Shown one piece after another: positions 16,320-26,154 of a DNA stretch of 64,000 bases. Source of the stretch: Ancylomarina sp. DW003 (lineage in GTDB: Bacteria > Bacteroidota > Bacteroidia > Bacteroidales > Marinifilaceae). The notes under the pieces were generated by a model. That model worked only from the letters and a program-made list of their open reading frames with translations, did not search any database and had not been told where the DNA came from. The position numbers and the translations under genes are program-made. The DNA is taken from NCBI RefSeq assembly GCF_029029505.1, contig NZ_JAKJSD010000006.1:186001-250000 (forward strand). The letters are read 5' to 3'. Numbering within the stretch: the first letter of the stretch is position 1; each line of letters opens with the position of its first letter.

Positions 16320-19300
16320 ATGGAAAAAAAACGAGAAAAGTCTTTCTATTTTCCAGAGAAAATTCTCAAGTGGAAAAGACTGTTACTCACGCTTTTAATT
16401 GTCGGGGTTATTCATATTAGCTCAATGGGGCTTCCACAACCTTCGTCATTTAAGCTGGAATTGAATCACACTTCTCTAATAGAGATATTCAATTCAATAA
16501 AAAAACAATCCAATTACACCTTTCTTTATAGTGTAGAAGATGTAGAAAAATTTGATGATGTTTCCATTTCAAATACGAATGCTAATATTCAAGATATTCT
16601 GGAAGAAACTCTAAAAGGAACTAATTTAGAATACAAGATCAAGGATAATGTTATCATCGTTAAACCTTCGAGTCAAAAACAGCTTAATACCAACACGAAT
16701 CAAGAAAAAGATACAAAAAAGATTTCAGGTGTTATTTCGGATGAAAGTGGAGAAACACTACCTGGCGTATCTGTTGTAATTAAAGGAACAAGTACAGGAG
16801 TATCGACTGATTTTGATGGGAAATATGAAATTGAAGTACCAATAGGAAGTATACTAATTTTTTCGTTTGTTGGTATGGATCCTAAAGAGGTGAAAATCAC
16901 GAATCAATCTTCACTTGATATCGTCTTAAATTCATCTGCAGAACAATTGAACGAAGTTACGGTTGTTGTAAGTACAGGTTACCAGAAAATTGACAGAAAA
17001 CTTTTCGCAGGTTCTGCTACAAAGCTAAAGGGGGAAGATGCAAAAGTTGCTGGGCTAAGCGATGTTGGACGTATGATGGAAGGAAAAGTAGCCGGAGTAA
17101 GTGTTCAAAATGTTTCCGGGACTTTTGGTGCAGCACCTAAAATTCGTGTCCGTGGTGCCTCTTCGATTTACGGTGATACAAAACCTCTTTGGGTAGTTGA
17201 TGGTGTTGTATTAGAAGACGTTGTTGATGTTAGTCCTGATCAATTATCATCAGGTGATGTTTCTACACTGATCAGTAGTTCTGTTGCAGGCTTAAATGCA
17301 GAGGATATTGCTGATTTTCAAATTTTGAAAGATGCATCAGCAACAGCTCTTTATGGTGCCAGAGCAATGAATGGTGTAATCGTAATTACAACTAAAAAGG
17401 GTGGTGCCGGTAAAGCAAAAGTTAATGTAACTTCTGAATATACAATCAAGACTAAACCAAACTACGGGCAATATGATATCTTAAATTCACAGGATCAGAT
17501 GTCTGTTTTTCGTGAGATGGAGCGTAAAGAATGGTTGGGTCTTGCCGAAATGCTTCGTAGTAAAGATGGTGGAGTTTACTTTCAAATGTACGATGCCATT
17601 GATACATACAAAGATGGTAAATATGGTTTGGAAAATACACCCGAAGCTCGTGCTGAATACTTAAGAAAATACGAAAAAGCAAATACCGATTGGTTCGATT
17701 TACTATTTCGTAATAGCTTAATGCAGAATCATTCTGTCAGTCTAAGCGGAGGTTCTGAAACTGCAAACTTCTACGTTTCGTCAAGTTTTTTACACGATGA
17801 TGGTTGGACTATTGCTGACGAAGTTGATCGTTACACAATCAACATGAAAGGAAATTTCAAATTAAATGAGAAACTTTCAGTTGGTATGTCAACAAAAGGA
17901 AGTTTTCGTGAGCAGAAAGCTCCTGGTACTTTTAGTCGCACATCAGATGCTGTAAATGGTGATTATAGTCGTGAATTTGATATCAATCCATTTTCATATG
18001 CTTTAAATACTAGCCGAACGGTTGTTCCCTACTCAGAAGACGGATCATACAGATATAATCGAATGAACTACGCCAACTTTAATATTTTGGAAGAGTTCAA
18101 AAATAATTATATCGACTTAAATGTGTTGGATTTAAGCATTCAGGCTGATTTAGATTACAACTTCAATAAGCATTTATCTTACAAATTTGTTGGAAACATG
18201 CGATATGTGAAATCTACTTCGGTTCACAAAATGAAAGAAAACTCAAATGTTGCAAATGCTTACAGAGCAGGTATTGGAGACGCAACAATTGAGGATGCAA
18301 ACAAATACTTATACACCGATCCTGAAAAGCCAAACGAGAGACCAGTTAGTACGCTTGAAAAAGGTGGTTTTTATAATAGAGAAGATAATATGTTGAAGAA
18401 TTTTTACTTCAGAAATGTTATCAATTATAACAATACTTTTAACGAAAAGCATTTAATCAATGTAATGCTTGGACAAGAAGTTCGATCTTCAGACAGAGAA
18501 GCAACAGGTTTCGATGGTTACGGTATTCAGTATGATAAAGGAAACACTGTATTTACTGATCCTAATATGATCAAGAAATTGACTCAAGCTGGTTTTCCAT
18601 ATTTTGGCACCTCAAACTCTCACGATCGTTTTGTAGCTTTCTTTGCGAATATGGCGTATAGCTTATCCGGGAAGTACACATTAAACACAACTGTTCGTGT
18701 TGATGGTAGTAACCGTTTAGGAGATTCAAAAGATTCTCGTTGGTTACCAACCTGGAACGTGAGTGGTAAATGGAATGCTAAAGAAGAAGATTTTCTAACA
18801 GATGTAGAATGGTTATCGAATCTAAGTTTTAGAGCAACATATGGTCTAACTGCAAGTATGGGGCCAGCTACAAACAGTAAAGCTGTTTTTCGTAGTGGAA
18901 TTACCGTTGCTCCTTTTCCTAACGAAATACAAAATGGACTACGTGTATCTAGTTTAATGAACTCCGAGTTAACTTGGGAAAAGCAATATGAAACAAATGT
19001 TGGTTTTGATCTGGGCATGTTTAATAATAGAATTAGTATCAGTTCTGACTTTTACCTAAGAAAAGGTTTCGACCTAATTGCTGCTATCAAAACAAGTGGT
19101 ATAGGCGGTGAGCTTTGGAAATTAGCTAATTATGCCGATATGGAATCAAAAGGTTTTGAGTTTAGCTTAAATACCAGGAATATAGAATCAGACGATTTTT
19201 CTTGGAATACAAACTTAACTTTTGCTTACAATAAGAATGAAATTACGAAGCTATACGGACAGCCAAACATCTTAGGTTTAACAAAAGCTGAAGGGGCAGC

Positions 19301-19979
19301 AACTCTAGGTGGTGCTGTTCGTGGACTTTTTTCAATTCCTTTTGCAGGTCTTGATAGCAGAGGTTTACCTACATTCTACGATAAAGATGGAAATGTTACT
19401 AAGGATATTTACTTCCAGGACACCGATGTTGACCATCTAAAATATGAAGGAAGCATCGATCCTAAAATTACAGGTGGTATATCAAATCGATTTAAGTATA
19501 AGAATCTATCTCTTAATATTTTCTGTACTTATCAATTTGGAAATGTTATTCGTTTATATCCAAGTTTCCATGCCAAGTATAGCGATTTAGATGCTATGCC
19601 ACAGGATATGAAAAACAGATGGATGAAAGCGGGTGATGAGAAGATCACTAATATTCCAACTATTCTAAGTAAACGAATTTACCAAGAGTATGGTAGTAGT
19701 ATAGAGTCAACTTATAATGCTTATAACTATTCAGATCAGCGAGTAGCAAAAGGTGATTTTATTCGTTTGAAAGAAGTTTCACTTTCCTACAATCTACCTA
19801 AGAAAATGCTAAATAAAATTGGAATCGGAAATGCCAGTATAAAAGCTGCAGGTACAAATCTATTCCTATTACATTCAGATAAAGCATTAAATGGACAAGA
19901 TCCTGAATTCTTTGGTAATGGTGGTGTTGCACTTCCTGTATCACGTCAATACACATTGAGCTTGAAGTTAAATCTTTAA
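16320..19979 (+). CDS. SusC/RagA family TonB-dependent receptor with STN domain
   Basis: 1219 residues. After a basic start and a hydrophobic signal segment (about 20-38), an STN domain (about 40-112, LNHTSLIEIFNSIKKQSNYT) precedes a carboxypeptidase-regulatory-like domain (about 133-205, ISGVISDESGETLPGVSVVI), the plug (about 215-360, with RIRVRGASSIYG-like text and LKDASATALYGARAMNGVIV) and a TonB-dependent beta barrel to the C-terminus ending in SLKLNL. It imports a large ligand across the outer membrane with the SusD partner; the STN domain marks it as a signalling receptor for FecR. ATG at 16320 is chosen over the in-frame TTG at 16278. The ligand cannot be read from sequence. Confidence 0.96.
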   Translation: MEKKREKSFYFPEKILKWKRLLLTLLIVGVIHISSMGLPQPSSFKLELNHTSLIEIFNSIKKQSNYTFLYSVEDVEKFDDVSISNTNANIQDILEETLKGTNLEYKIKDNVIIVKPSSQKQLNTNTNQEKDTKKISGVISDESGETLPGVSVVIKGTSTGVSTDFDGKYEIEVPIGSILIFSFVGMDPKEVKITNQSSLDIVLNSSAEQLNEVTVVVSTGYQKIDRKLFAGSATKLKGEDAKVAGLSDVGRMMEGKVAGVSVQNVSGTFGAAPKIRVRGASSIYGDTKPLWVVDGVVLEDVVDVSPDQLSSGDVSTLISSSVAGLNAEDIADFQILKDASATALYGARAMNGVIVITTKKGGAGKAKVNVTSEYTIKTKPNYGQYDILNSQDQMSVFREMERKEWLGLAEMLRSKDGGVYFQMYDAIDTYKDGKYGLENTPEARAEYLRKYEKANTDWFDLLFRNSLMQNHSVSLSGGSETANFYVSSSFLHDDGWTIADEVDRYTINMKGNFKLNEKLSVGMSTKGSFREQKAPGTFSRTSDAVNGDYSREFDINPFSYALNTSRTVVPYSEDGSYRYNRMNYANFNILEEFKNNYIDLNVLDLSIQADLDYNFNKHLSYKFVGNMRYVKSTSVHKMKENSNVANAYRAGIGDATIEDANKYLYTDPEKPNERPVSTLEKGGFYNREDNMLKNFYFRNVINYNNTFNEKHLINVMLGQEVRSSDREATGFDGYGIQYDKGNTVFTDPNMIKKLTQAGFPYFGTSNSHDRFVAFFANMAYSLSGKYTLNTTVRVDGSNRLGDSKDSRWLPTWNVSGKWNAKEEDFLTDVEWLSNLSFRATYGLTASMGPATNSKAVFRSGITVAPFPNEIQNGLRVSSLMNSELTWEKQYETNVGFDLGMFNNRISISSDFYLRKGFDLIAAIKTSGIGGELWKLANYADMESKGFEFSLNTRNIESDDFSWNTNLTFAYNKNEITKLYGQPNILGLTKAEGAATLGGAVRGLFSIPFAGLDSRGLPTFYDKDGNVTKDIYFQDTDVDHLKYEGSIDPKITGGISNRFKYKNLSLNIFCTYQFGNVIRLYPSFHAKYSDLDAMPQDMKNRWMKAGDEKITNIPTILSKRIYQEYGSSIESTYNAYNYSDQRVAKGDFIRLKEVSLSYNLPKKMLNKIGIGNASIKAAGTNLFLLHSDKALNGQDPEFFGNGGVALPVSRQYTLSLKLNL

Positions 19980-19992
19980 TGAATCAGACCAA

Positions 19993-21489
19993 ATGAGAAA
20001 TTATATAAACATATTAATGGCAACTTGTCTTTTAGCTTTTACATCATGTAATAGCTTCCTAGATGAGATGCCCGATGATAGAACAGTCATCGATTCTCCT
20101 GAAAAAATAGGAGAATTACTTACGCATGCCTATCCAGATCAAAATCATCAGATGTTCTGTTATGCAATGAGTGATAATGCAACAGATAAAGGCAAAAGTG
20201 GAAGAAAAAATGAAATTAATAGCGATGCCTATAATTGGCTTGACTTTAGATTAACATCGCAAGATACTCCAAATTCGTACTGGACTGGTTGTTATTCGGC
20301 TATTAAGCAAGCAAACCATGCCTTAGATGCTATTGAGAAAAGTAAGGTTAATGGAAAAATTGAGGCTGCAGCAAAACCATTTTATGGCGAGGCACTAATA
20401 GCAAGAGCTTATTGTCATTTTATGTTGGCAAATTTATGGTGTCCTACTTACAATCCTGCTACAGCAGAAAGTGATCTTGGAATTCCTTATGTAACAAAAC
20501 CTGAAACAAATGTTTTAACAACATACAAAAGAGGTACTGTTGCTCAAGTATATGAGAATCTTGAAAAGGATATTGTTGAAGGTTTGAAATATATCGATGA
20601 TAATGCTTATGACAATAAGGTACTGCATTGGAATACAAAAGCTGCTCATACTTTTGCCGCTCGTTTTTACAGCCTTAAAGGTGAATTTGACAAAGTTCTT
20701 GAACATACTAATAAAGTTCTTTCTTCAAATCCTGCAGAATCGTTAAGAGATCTCACTGGAAAATACTCAAAAATGGACATTAATGAGGCAATTATTGAGT
20801 GGGGAAAGACTGACGAAAAATCAAACTTACTTGTAACACCTCAATACAGTAGCTGGTTTGTTTATTTCCATGGTAGTTATCAGTACGCAATGAGTATTGA
20901 GTTTCACAAGTTTGTTTTCAGAAAAAGCTTTGTTGGTGCAGACTGGATTTGGGATTTATATGGTGGAGACCCGGATATTTTCTTTGTAAAATGGGGATAC
21001 CACACTGAAAAAACTGGCCTGAATAGCGATATCGGTTATTATATGATTATGAATGTTCTGGTTGATATGGAAGAAGCATTATTCCTAAGGATGGAAGCAA
21101 ATACGATGCTTAAAAACTATGATGCAACCCAAGCTGATATGGATTCTTATTTAAGCAAAAGACTTAAGGTTTATAATTCAACAACACATAAAGTTGATTT
21201 CGCGAAAATCGAAAAAGAATATAAAGAGTCCAATTATGAATATGGACTTAATCCATTCTACTCACTTGACGATACACAGAGAGTATATATGAACTGTTTA
21301 TATGATTTGAGGAGAAAAGAATACTACTATACAGGTATGCGTTGGTTCGATCACAAAAGATTTAACACTAAGGTTCGCCACTATTTTGCAAATGGTAGTG
21401 TATCATATTTAAGTGAAAAAGATCCTAAAAAACAGCTACAAATACCTCTAAATGCACAATCACAAGGTATCGAAGCTAACCCAAGATAA
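19993..21489 (+). CDS. SusD/RagB family outer-membrane lipoprotein
   Basis: 498 residues. Lipobox FTSCNS (Cys19). SusD signatures: FLDEMPDDRT at the N-terminus, TPNSYWTGCYSAIKQANHAL near 95, a TPR region including GEALIARAYCHFMLANLWCP, and the C-terminal LRRKEYYYTGMRWFDHKRF. SusD proteins form the surface lid of the SusC channel and bind its ligand. Starts 13 bp after susC. The C-terminus overlaps an alternative start of the next gene, but the chosen start lies 7 bp beyond its stop, so the genes are translationally close. Confidence 0.95.
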   Translation: MRNYINILMATCLLAFTSCNSFLDEMPDDRTVIDSPEKIGELLTHAYPDQNHQMFCYAMSDNATDKGKSGRKNEINSDAYNWLDFRLTSQDTPNSYWTGCYSAIKQANHALDAIEKSKVNGKIEAAAKPFYGEALIARAYCHFMLANLWCPTYNPATAESDLGIPYVTKPETNVLTTYKRGTVAQVYENLEKDIVEGLKYIDDNAYDNKVLHWNTKAAHTFAARFYSLKGEFDKVLEHTNKVLSSNPAESLRDLTGKYSKMDINEAIIEWGKTDEKSNLLVTPQYSSWFVYFHGSYQYAMSIEFHKFVFRKSFVGADWIWDLYGGDPDIFFVKWGYHTEKTGLNSDIGYYMIMNVLVDMEEALFLRMEANTMLKNYDATQADMDSYLSKRLKVYNSTTHKVDFAKIEKEYKESNYEYGLNPFYSLDDTQRVYMNCLYDLRRKEYYYTGMRWFDHKRFNTKVRHYFANGSVSYLSEKDPKKQLQIPLNAQSQGIEANPR

Positions 21490-21496
21490 AACTAAA

Positions 21497-22504
21497 ATGA
21501 TGAAAAATATTTATATAAAGTTTATCTGCATTTTTTCTCTTTTTGCACTTTTCTCTTGTGAGAAAGAAGATAATTTGCGCGAAGAATCAATCATTTTTGT
21601 TGAACAAAATCACGAAAGTGAATTTGACAAATGGTTGTATGAGACTTTTACCGTACCCTATAATATGGAAGTAAAATGGAAATGGGATGATGGTGAAGTA
21701 GATAATAATTTCCATGTTACTCCTCCAAGAAAAGAAAAAGCCGAGCAATTTATGAAGGCTTTATACAAAATTTGGATCAAGCCATACGAAGAAGTTGGAG
21801 GTGAGGAATTCATTAAAACTTACGTTCCTAAACTAGTTTATTTGGTGGGAACACCTCAGTATAACGATGATGGAACGATGACTCTTGGCCTTGCAGAAGG
21901 TGGTCGAAAAGTTACTGTTTTCGATGTGGATTCATTTGACAATTTAGATCTCGCTAAAATGTCTAAATCATTTCACACGATGCATCATGAGTTTGCTCAT
22001 ATTCTACATCAGAAGATTAGCTACCCTATCGAATTTAAAACCAAATCGAAAGGAAACTATACAGGAGCCTGGTACAACTTCAGCGAGTTAAAAGCAAACA
22101 CTTTAGGCTTTATTACTCCTTATAGTATGTCCAACGATCATGAAGATTTTGTGGAAATTGTAGCAACTATTTTAACTACTGTTCAAAATAGTAACACTCC
22201 AGTTGTTAGAACTGTTCCTGAAAAGAATGAATATGGTCTTGTTACTGGTAATCTGGTTAACATGGTGCTTTCTGACTTTCAAATGAAATTATACATGTTT
22301 GGTATCGGTATCACCCAAAATAAAAATGGGACATTAACATTACAGCAAGATCAAGCTGGTCCTATTGGACTATCTATCATGCTTGAAAAGATCGATATCA
22401 TCACTGAATATTATAAAACTGAATGGGGAATTGATTTGTTTGAATTACAAGGAAAGATTGAAATTGCTACAAACGAGTTGATTCTTGAGAATTCAGAGGA
22501 ATAG
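21497..22504 (+). CDS. SusCD-associated zinc metallohydrolase lipoprotein
   Basis: 335 residues with lipobox LFSC (Cys20). The HExxH zinc motif is HEFAH at about 164-168, in a TMHHEFAHILHQ helix; a downstream glutamate in HEDFVEIVATIL is a candidate third ligand. This agrees with the family of putative zinc-binding metallopeptidase lipoproteins (Peptidase_Mx1 type) that are encoded beside SusC/SusD pairs. It probably trims a peptide or protein ligand at the cell surface, but no substrate is known. ATG at 21497 gives a normal lipoprotein signal; an upstream ATG (21452) lies inside susD. Confidence 0.88.
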   Translation: MMKNIYIKFICIFSLFALFSCEKEDNLREESIIFVEQNHESEFDKWLYETFTVPYNMEVKWKWDDGEVDNNFHVTPPRKEKAEQFMKALYKIWIKPYEEVGGEEFIKTYVPKLVYLVGTPQYNDDGTMTLGLAEGGRKVTVFDVDSFDNLDLAKMSKSFHTMHHEFAHILHQKISYPIEFKTKSKGNYTGAWYNFSELKANTLGFITPYSMSNDHEDFVEIVATILTTVQNSNTPVVRTVPEKNEYGLVTGNLVNMVLSDFQMKLYMFGIGITQNKNGTLTLQQDQAGPIGLSIMLEKIDIITEYYKTEWGIDLFELQGKIEIATNELILENSEE

Positions 22505-22523
22505 ATTATTGATATTAAATAAA

Positions 22524-23936
22524 ATGAAATTCGTTATGAAAATTAGATATATCATATTATTCGTCTTAATCAGTTTTGGATTATCATCATGTGATAAAAA
22601 CGATTTTGAGAATAAATTTGACAAGTTGCCTGATGAAAGAATTCAATTGACAATGAGTGAATATAAGGATATTCTTACCGATTCTGAATTTGGTTGGAAA
22701 ATGACTTATTCATTAGGTAATGGAATGGAATATATTGTGTACAATATTGCTCATTTCAATAAAGATAATACAGTAAGTGTAAAGTCCAAATCAATTGAAG
22801 ATGCTGTAGTAAGTGAATTCAAATTAATTTCTGAAGCAGATATAGAACTTGTTTTCAACACTTTTAATGAAAACTTAACCGTATTTAGTTATCCTAGTGC
22901 GCAAGCTCCTGATGGTTATGGTGGTGATATAGAATTCAACTTTGTATCTGTATCAGAAGATAAATCAGAAGTTGTTTTAGAAGGAAAAGTTTACAAGGGA
23001 AAATTAAAGCTGCAAAAGGCAGATAGAGATCTTTCCGATTTTTCCTCAATTCAGAAATATATCAATTACTTGAGTGAGCAAAGAGTTGAGCCTCATATGA
23101 ATTTAGCAATTACATCCGGACTGGGAGCAACAGAAGATAATCCTGTAGTACTGGGAATGGATCTAAGTTCAATGGCTACTGCCTGCGATTATAATTTCAA
23201 TTATAAAGATAAGTTCTATACAGGAAGAAAGATGCTTTATTTTGATCATGATGGAATGGGTTTAAGTACACCAATTGAAATTGAAAATTATGAAATTCAA
23301 TATTTCACTTACAATGAGGAGAAAAGTCGATATGAATTAGCGAACTCTGATTTAGAAGGCTATTTATACTGCACAAAACTACCTACATATTTTGTTCCTG
23401 GAGTTTATGATGAGATTATGAATCATTACAGTTTGAAGCTTCGTTCAAGTTTTGGAAAAGCTTGGGACACATACATTCCAATGAAACAAGCAAACATCGT
23501 AATCAAGAATATGGTTATCTGTACCGACTACAAGCAGCGTATCCCATTATTTGATGAAGATGGGAATCCGATACTTGATTCAGCCTATAATGAAGATTAC
23601 GAGTTTGGTGATCACCTGGGTGAAGGCTTACTTTTCTCTTTTGAACGTTACACTCAATTCTACTTCTATTTTGTTCCAATCGAAATGGTAAAATTAAATG
23701 AAGATAGAGTTCAAATGAAACGTTTAAGCGGTGAATTTTGTGTAACAAAGAAAGGAACCGATCCAAATCCAATTGCTGAATCAATCAAAAATAACCCGGA
23801 ATTTAATGCTTGGGTAGATTATTTATGCAACGATGGAGGTTGGTATATTAGACGTACTGTTGAGAATGGATTAATCGATTGGGATTTCATTTCACAAGAT
23901 AATCCTGACGATTACTTTATCACTCGTCTTTACTAA
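22524..23936 (+). CDS. DUF4302 domain lipoprotein
   Basis: 470 residues with lipobox LSSCDKN. The N-terminal signature KLPDERIQLTMSEYKDILTD, then GWKMTYSLGN, is the start of DUF4302, a family found next to SusD and HExxH lipoproteins in Bacteroidota. The rest is beta-rich with several aromatic strands, as expected for a surface ligand-binding protein. Function is unknown. Starts 20 bp after the metallohydrolase gene; ATG at 22524 or 22536 are both possible. Followed by a strong hairpin before the last gene of the operon. Confidence 0.88.
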   Translation: MKFVMKIRYIILFVLISFGLSSCDKNDFENKFDKLPDERIQLTMSEYKDILTDSEFGWKMTYSLGNGMEYIVYNIAHFNKDNTVSVKSKSIEDAVVSEFKLISEADIELVFNTFNENLTVFSYPSAQAPDGYGGDIEFNFVSVSEDKSEVVLEGKVYKGKLKLQKADRDLSDFSSIQKYINYLSEQRVEPHMNLAITSGLGATEDNPVVLGMDLSSMATACDYNFNYKDKFYTGRKMLYFDHDGMGLSTPIEIENYEIQYFTYNEEKSRYELANSDLEGYLYCTKLPTYFVPGVYDEIMNHYSLKLRSSFGKAWDTYIPMKQANIVIKNMVICTDYKQRIPLFDEDGNPILDSAYNEDYEFGDHLGEGLLFSFERYTQFYFYFVPIEMVKLNEDRVQMKRLSGEFCVTKKGTDPNPIAESIKNNPEFNAWVDYLCNDGGWYIRRTVENGLIDWDFISQDNPDDYFITRLY

Positions 23937-23994
23937 CTCATTCTTTTAAAAATCAAGTAAATAAACATTTATTTTTTATTAAATCTTAATTTCT

Positions 23995-24038
23995 ACAAAG
24001 TGTACAATGCTTTGTGATATAGGCATTGTACACCTTGT
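23995..24038 (+). other. 16-bp intra-operon hairpin
   Basis: ACAAAGTGTACAATGC pairs with GCATTGTACACCTTGT with a single mismatch; the loop is 12 nt. No T-run follows, so it is not an ordinary terminator. It lies between the DUF4302 and FISUMP genes. Confidence 0.65.
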
Positions 24039-24063
24039 TCTAACCCTAAATAAATATATTATC

Positions 24064-26046
24064 ATGAAAAATTACTTTAAAATAGCACTTGTAGCTATTG
24101 GATTGTTGTCCCTATTTTCTTGCGATGATGATGACAAAAAAAATCGCTTACCTTCAGCAGCAGCCTTGACTTCACCTGAAAATGCAGCTACTGATTTGGC
24201 AACTTTGCCAACTTTGACTTGGGTAAAGAGTATTGACCCGGATAATGACGTTGTAAGCTATGATGTTTATGTTTCAGAATCAGAAGAATTTGTTTCAGAA
24301 GATAAAATGGGAGTAAAAATTGCAGAAAATACTTACACACTAAAAACTGCACTTAAGCCTCATACAAAATACTTTTGGAAAGTAGTAGCTCTTGATGAAG
24401 ATGAAGCTAGTGCTGAATCAGAAGTTCGTTATTTTACAACGATGAATTCCGCTCCTGCAATTTCTGGTCTTGAATTCCCTGCAAACGAAGCAACTGAAGT
24501 TGAAAAAAGTATTAACCTTAAGTGGACTGCTGCTGATGCTGATGGCGATGTGTTAAAATATACAGTTTACCTTGCTAAAGAAAACACTTTTACTGATGAT
24601 AATATTATAGCAACTGATATTTCAGAATCTGAATTTGCTGTAAATCTTGATGGTCATACTCAATATTTCTGGAAGCTTATTGCTACTGATACTGAAGGTG
24701 CAAAAATTGAATCTGATGTTGCAAGTTTTACTACCATGAACACTCTTCCATCTAAAGTAGATTTAACTGCTCCTGCTAACGAGTTTGATAAAGTTTCTGG
24801 TTCAGTAAAAATTGCTTGGTCTGCTGCAACTGATGCTGATAATGATGCCGTAACTTACAATGTTTTTTACGGAACTAACAAAGAGATAAATGAAAAATTC
24901 GCTTACAAAAAAGGATTCACTGAAACTGAGCTAACATTATCAAACCTTAGAGGTAATACAACTTACTATTGGAAAGTTATTGCTGTTGATAGTGAAGAAG
25001 GGATGACTTCCAGTGATGTTTTCTCTTTTAGTACAATCAATACAGTGCCTACAGCTTCAGTTCTAAATTCTGAAATTGAACAATTAATTGTTAATGAAAA
25101 ATTGAACGTAGTAATTAGTTGGAAAGCTTCTATTGATCCTGATAAAACTCGAAACAGTGAAAACAAGTTAGTTCCTGAACCTTTAGTATATGATATTTAC
25201 CTTAGTACAGATGCAACTTTCGAAGAATCAGAACTAATTCAGAAAGATGTATCTGATCTTTCATTTACTCTTGAAAATGTAGAATTTGCAACTAAATATT
25301 TCGCAAAAATTGAAACTCGAGATACTAAAAATGCAAAAGCAGAAAGTAATATTATAGAGTTTACAACTAAAATAAAAACAGTAGCTCTAGTTGATGGAAC
25401 AGAAGGAACATTTATTGATCCACGAGATAACCATGAATATAAAACTATCGTTATTAATGGTAAAGAGTGGTTAGCAGAAAACTTTGCTTATCTACCTTTC
25501 TTTGTTGATCCTAGCAGTGAAGATAATAAGTGTTCTGTTAATGGATTGGCTTTAAAACCTAGTTGGGGGCAAAAGGATTTTGTTATGCCAACTATAGAAG
25601 ATGCTAAAGCTCATGAAAACTATATTAAATATGGTGCAATGTATTCAAAAGGTATGCTTGCTACTTTAGCTCCAGAAGGGTGGCATGTTGCAACAGATGA
25701 AGAGTGGAAAGGAATTGAAAAATTCAGTGGAATGACAGACTCTGAGATTGCTGGCGGATTTGGTTATAGAGGAGAAACAGCAAATAAGTTCATCACTACA
25801 ACTGGAGAATGGTCCGCAAGTAAATTAACTATTACACCAACTGATGAGTTTGGTTTTACTGTAACCCCAGGAGGATATTTTTCATTATCAGATAAAGGAG
25901 TCGGAGCCTACACTTATTTTTGGACATCAACTTATTCTGGTTTTAATAATTGGTATAGATGTTTCTCTGGGGTAAAAACTGGTGTATATAGAAGAGATAA
26001 TAAGAATGCAAGCGTTAGAATGTATGTTCGCCTTGTAAAAGATTAA
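24064..26046 (+). CDS. Lipoprotein with Fn3-like repeats and FISUMP domain
   Basis: 660 residues with lipobox LFSCDDDD. Four tandem fibronectin-III-like repeats of about 95-105 residues (each with a PENAATDL/PANEATEV-like start, a DPDNDVVSYDVYVS-type strand and a TKYFWKV-type strand) occupy about 20-435. The C-terminal part is a Fibrobacter succinogenes major paralogous (FISUMP) domain: GKEWLAENFAY, PEGWHVATDEEWK, and YFWTSTYSG near the end. Such proteins are surface-exposed and probably bind ligand or matrix. It is the last gene of the SusCD operon; ATG at 24064 is used, as the frame upstream is not signal-like. Confidence 0.9.
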   Translation: MKNYFKIALVAIGLLSLFSCDDDDKKNRLPSAAALTSPENAATDLATLPTLTWVKSIDPDNDVVSYDVYVSESEEFVSEDKMGVKIAENTYTLKTALKPHTKYFWKVVALDEDEASAESEVRYFTTMNSAPAISGLEFPANEATEVEKSINLKWTAADADGDVLKYTVYLAKENTFTDDNIIATDISESEFAVNLDGHTQYFWKLIATDTEGAKIESDVASFTTMNTLPSKVDLTAPANEFDKVSGSVKIAWSAATDADNDAVTYNVFYGTNKEINEKFAYKKGFTETELTLSNLRGNTTYYWKVIAVDSEEGMTSSDVFSFSTINTVPTASVLNSEIEQLIVNEKLNVVISWKASIDPDKTRNSENKLVPEPLVYDIYLSTDATFEESELIQKDVSDLSFTLENVEFATKYFAKIETRDTKNAKAESNIIEFTTKIKTVALVDGTEGTFIDPRDNHEYKTIVINGKEWLAENFAYLPFFVDPSSEDNKCSVNGLALKPSWGQKDFVMPTIEDAKAHENYIKYGAMYSKGMLATLAPEGWHVATDEEWKGIEKFSGMTDSEIAGGFGYRGETANKFITTTGEWSASKLTITPTDEFGFTVTPGGYFSLSDKGVGAYTYFWTSTYSGFNNWYRCFSGVKTGVYRRDNKNASVRMYVRLVKD

Positions 26047-26088
26047 TCCAATATAGTTTTCAATTTTAATTTAGTATAGTTGTTAAGT

Positions 26089-26126
26089 AAAAAGGAGTTT
26101 GCTGTAGTTTGCAAACTCCTTTTTTA
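26089..26126 (+). terminator. Terminator of the SusCD operon
   Basis: AAAAAGGAGTTTGC pairs perfectly with GCAAACTCCTTTTT around an 8-nt loop, followed by T. The minus strand also reads into T-rich sequence, so it may end the convergent LuxE-like gene too. Confidence 0.88.
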
Positions 26127-26154
26127 TATCTTTTATTTTCTAAAATCAGGTATC

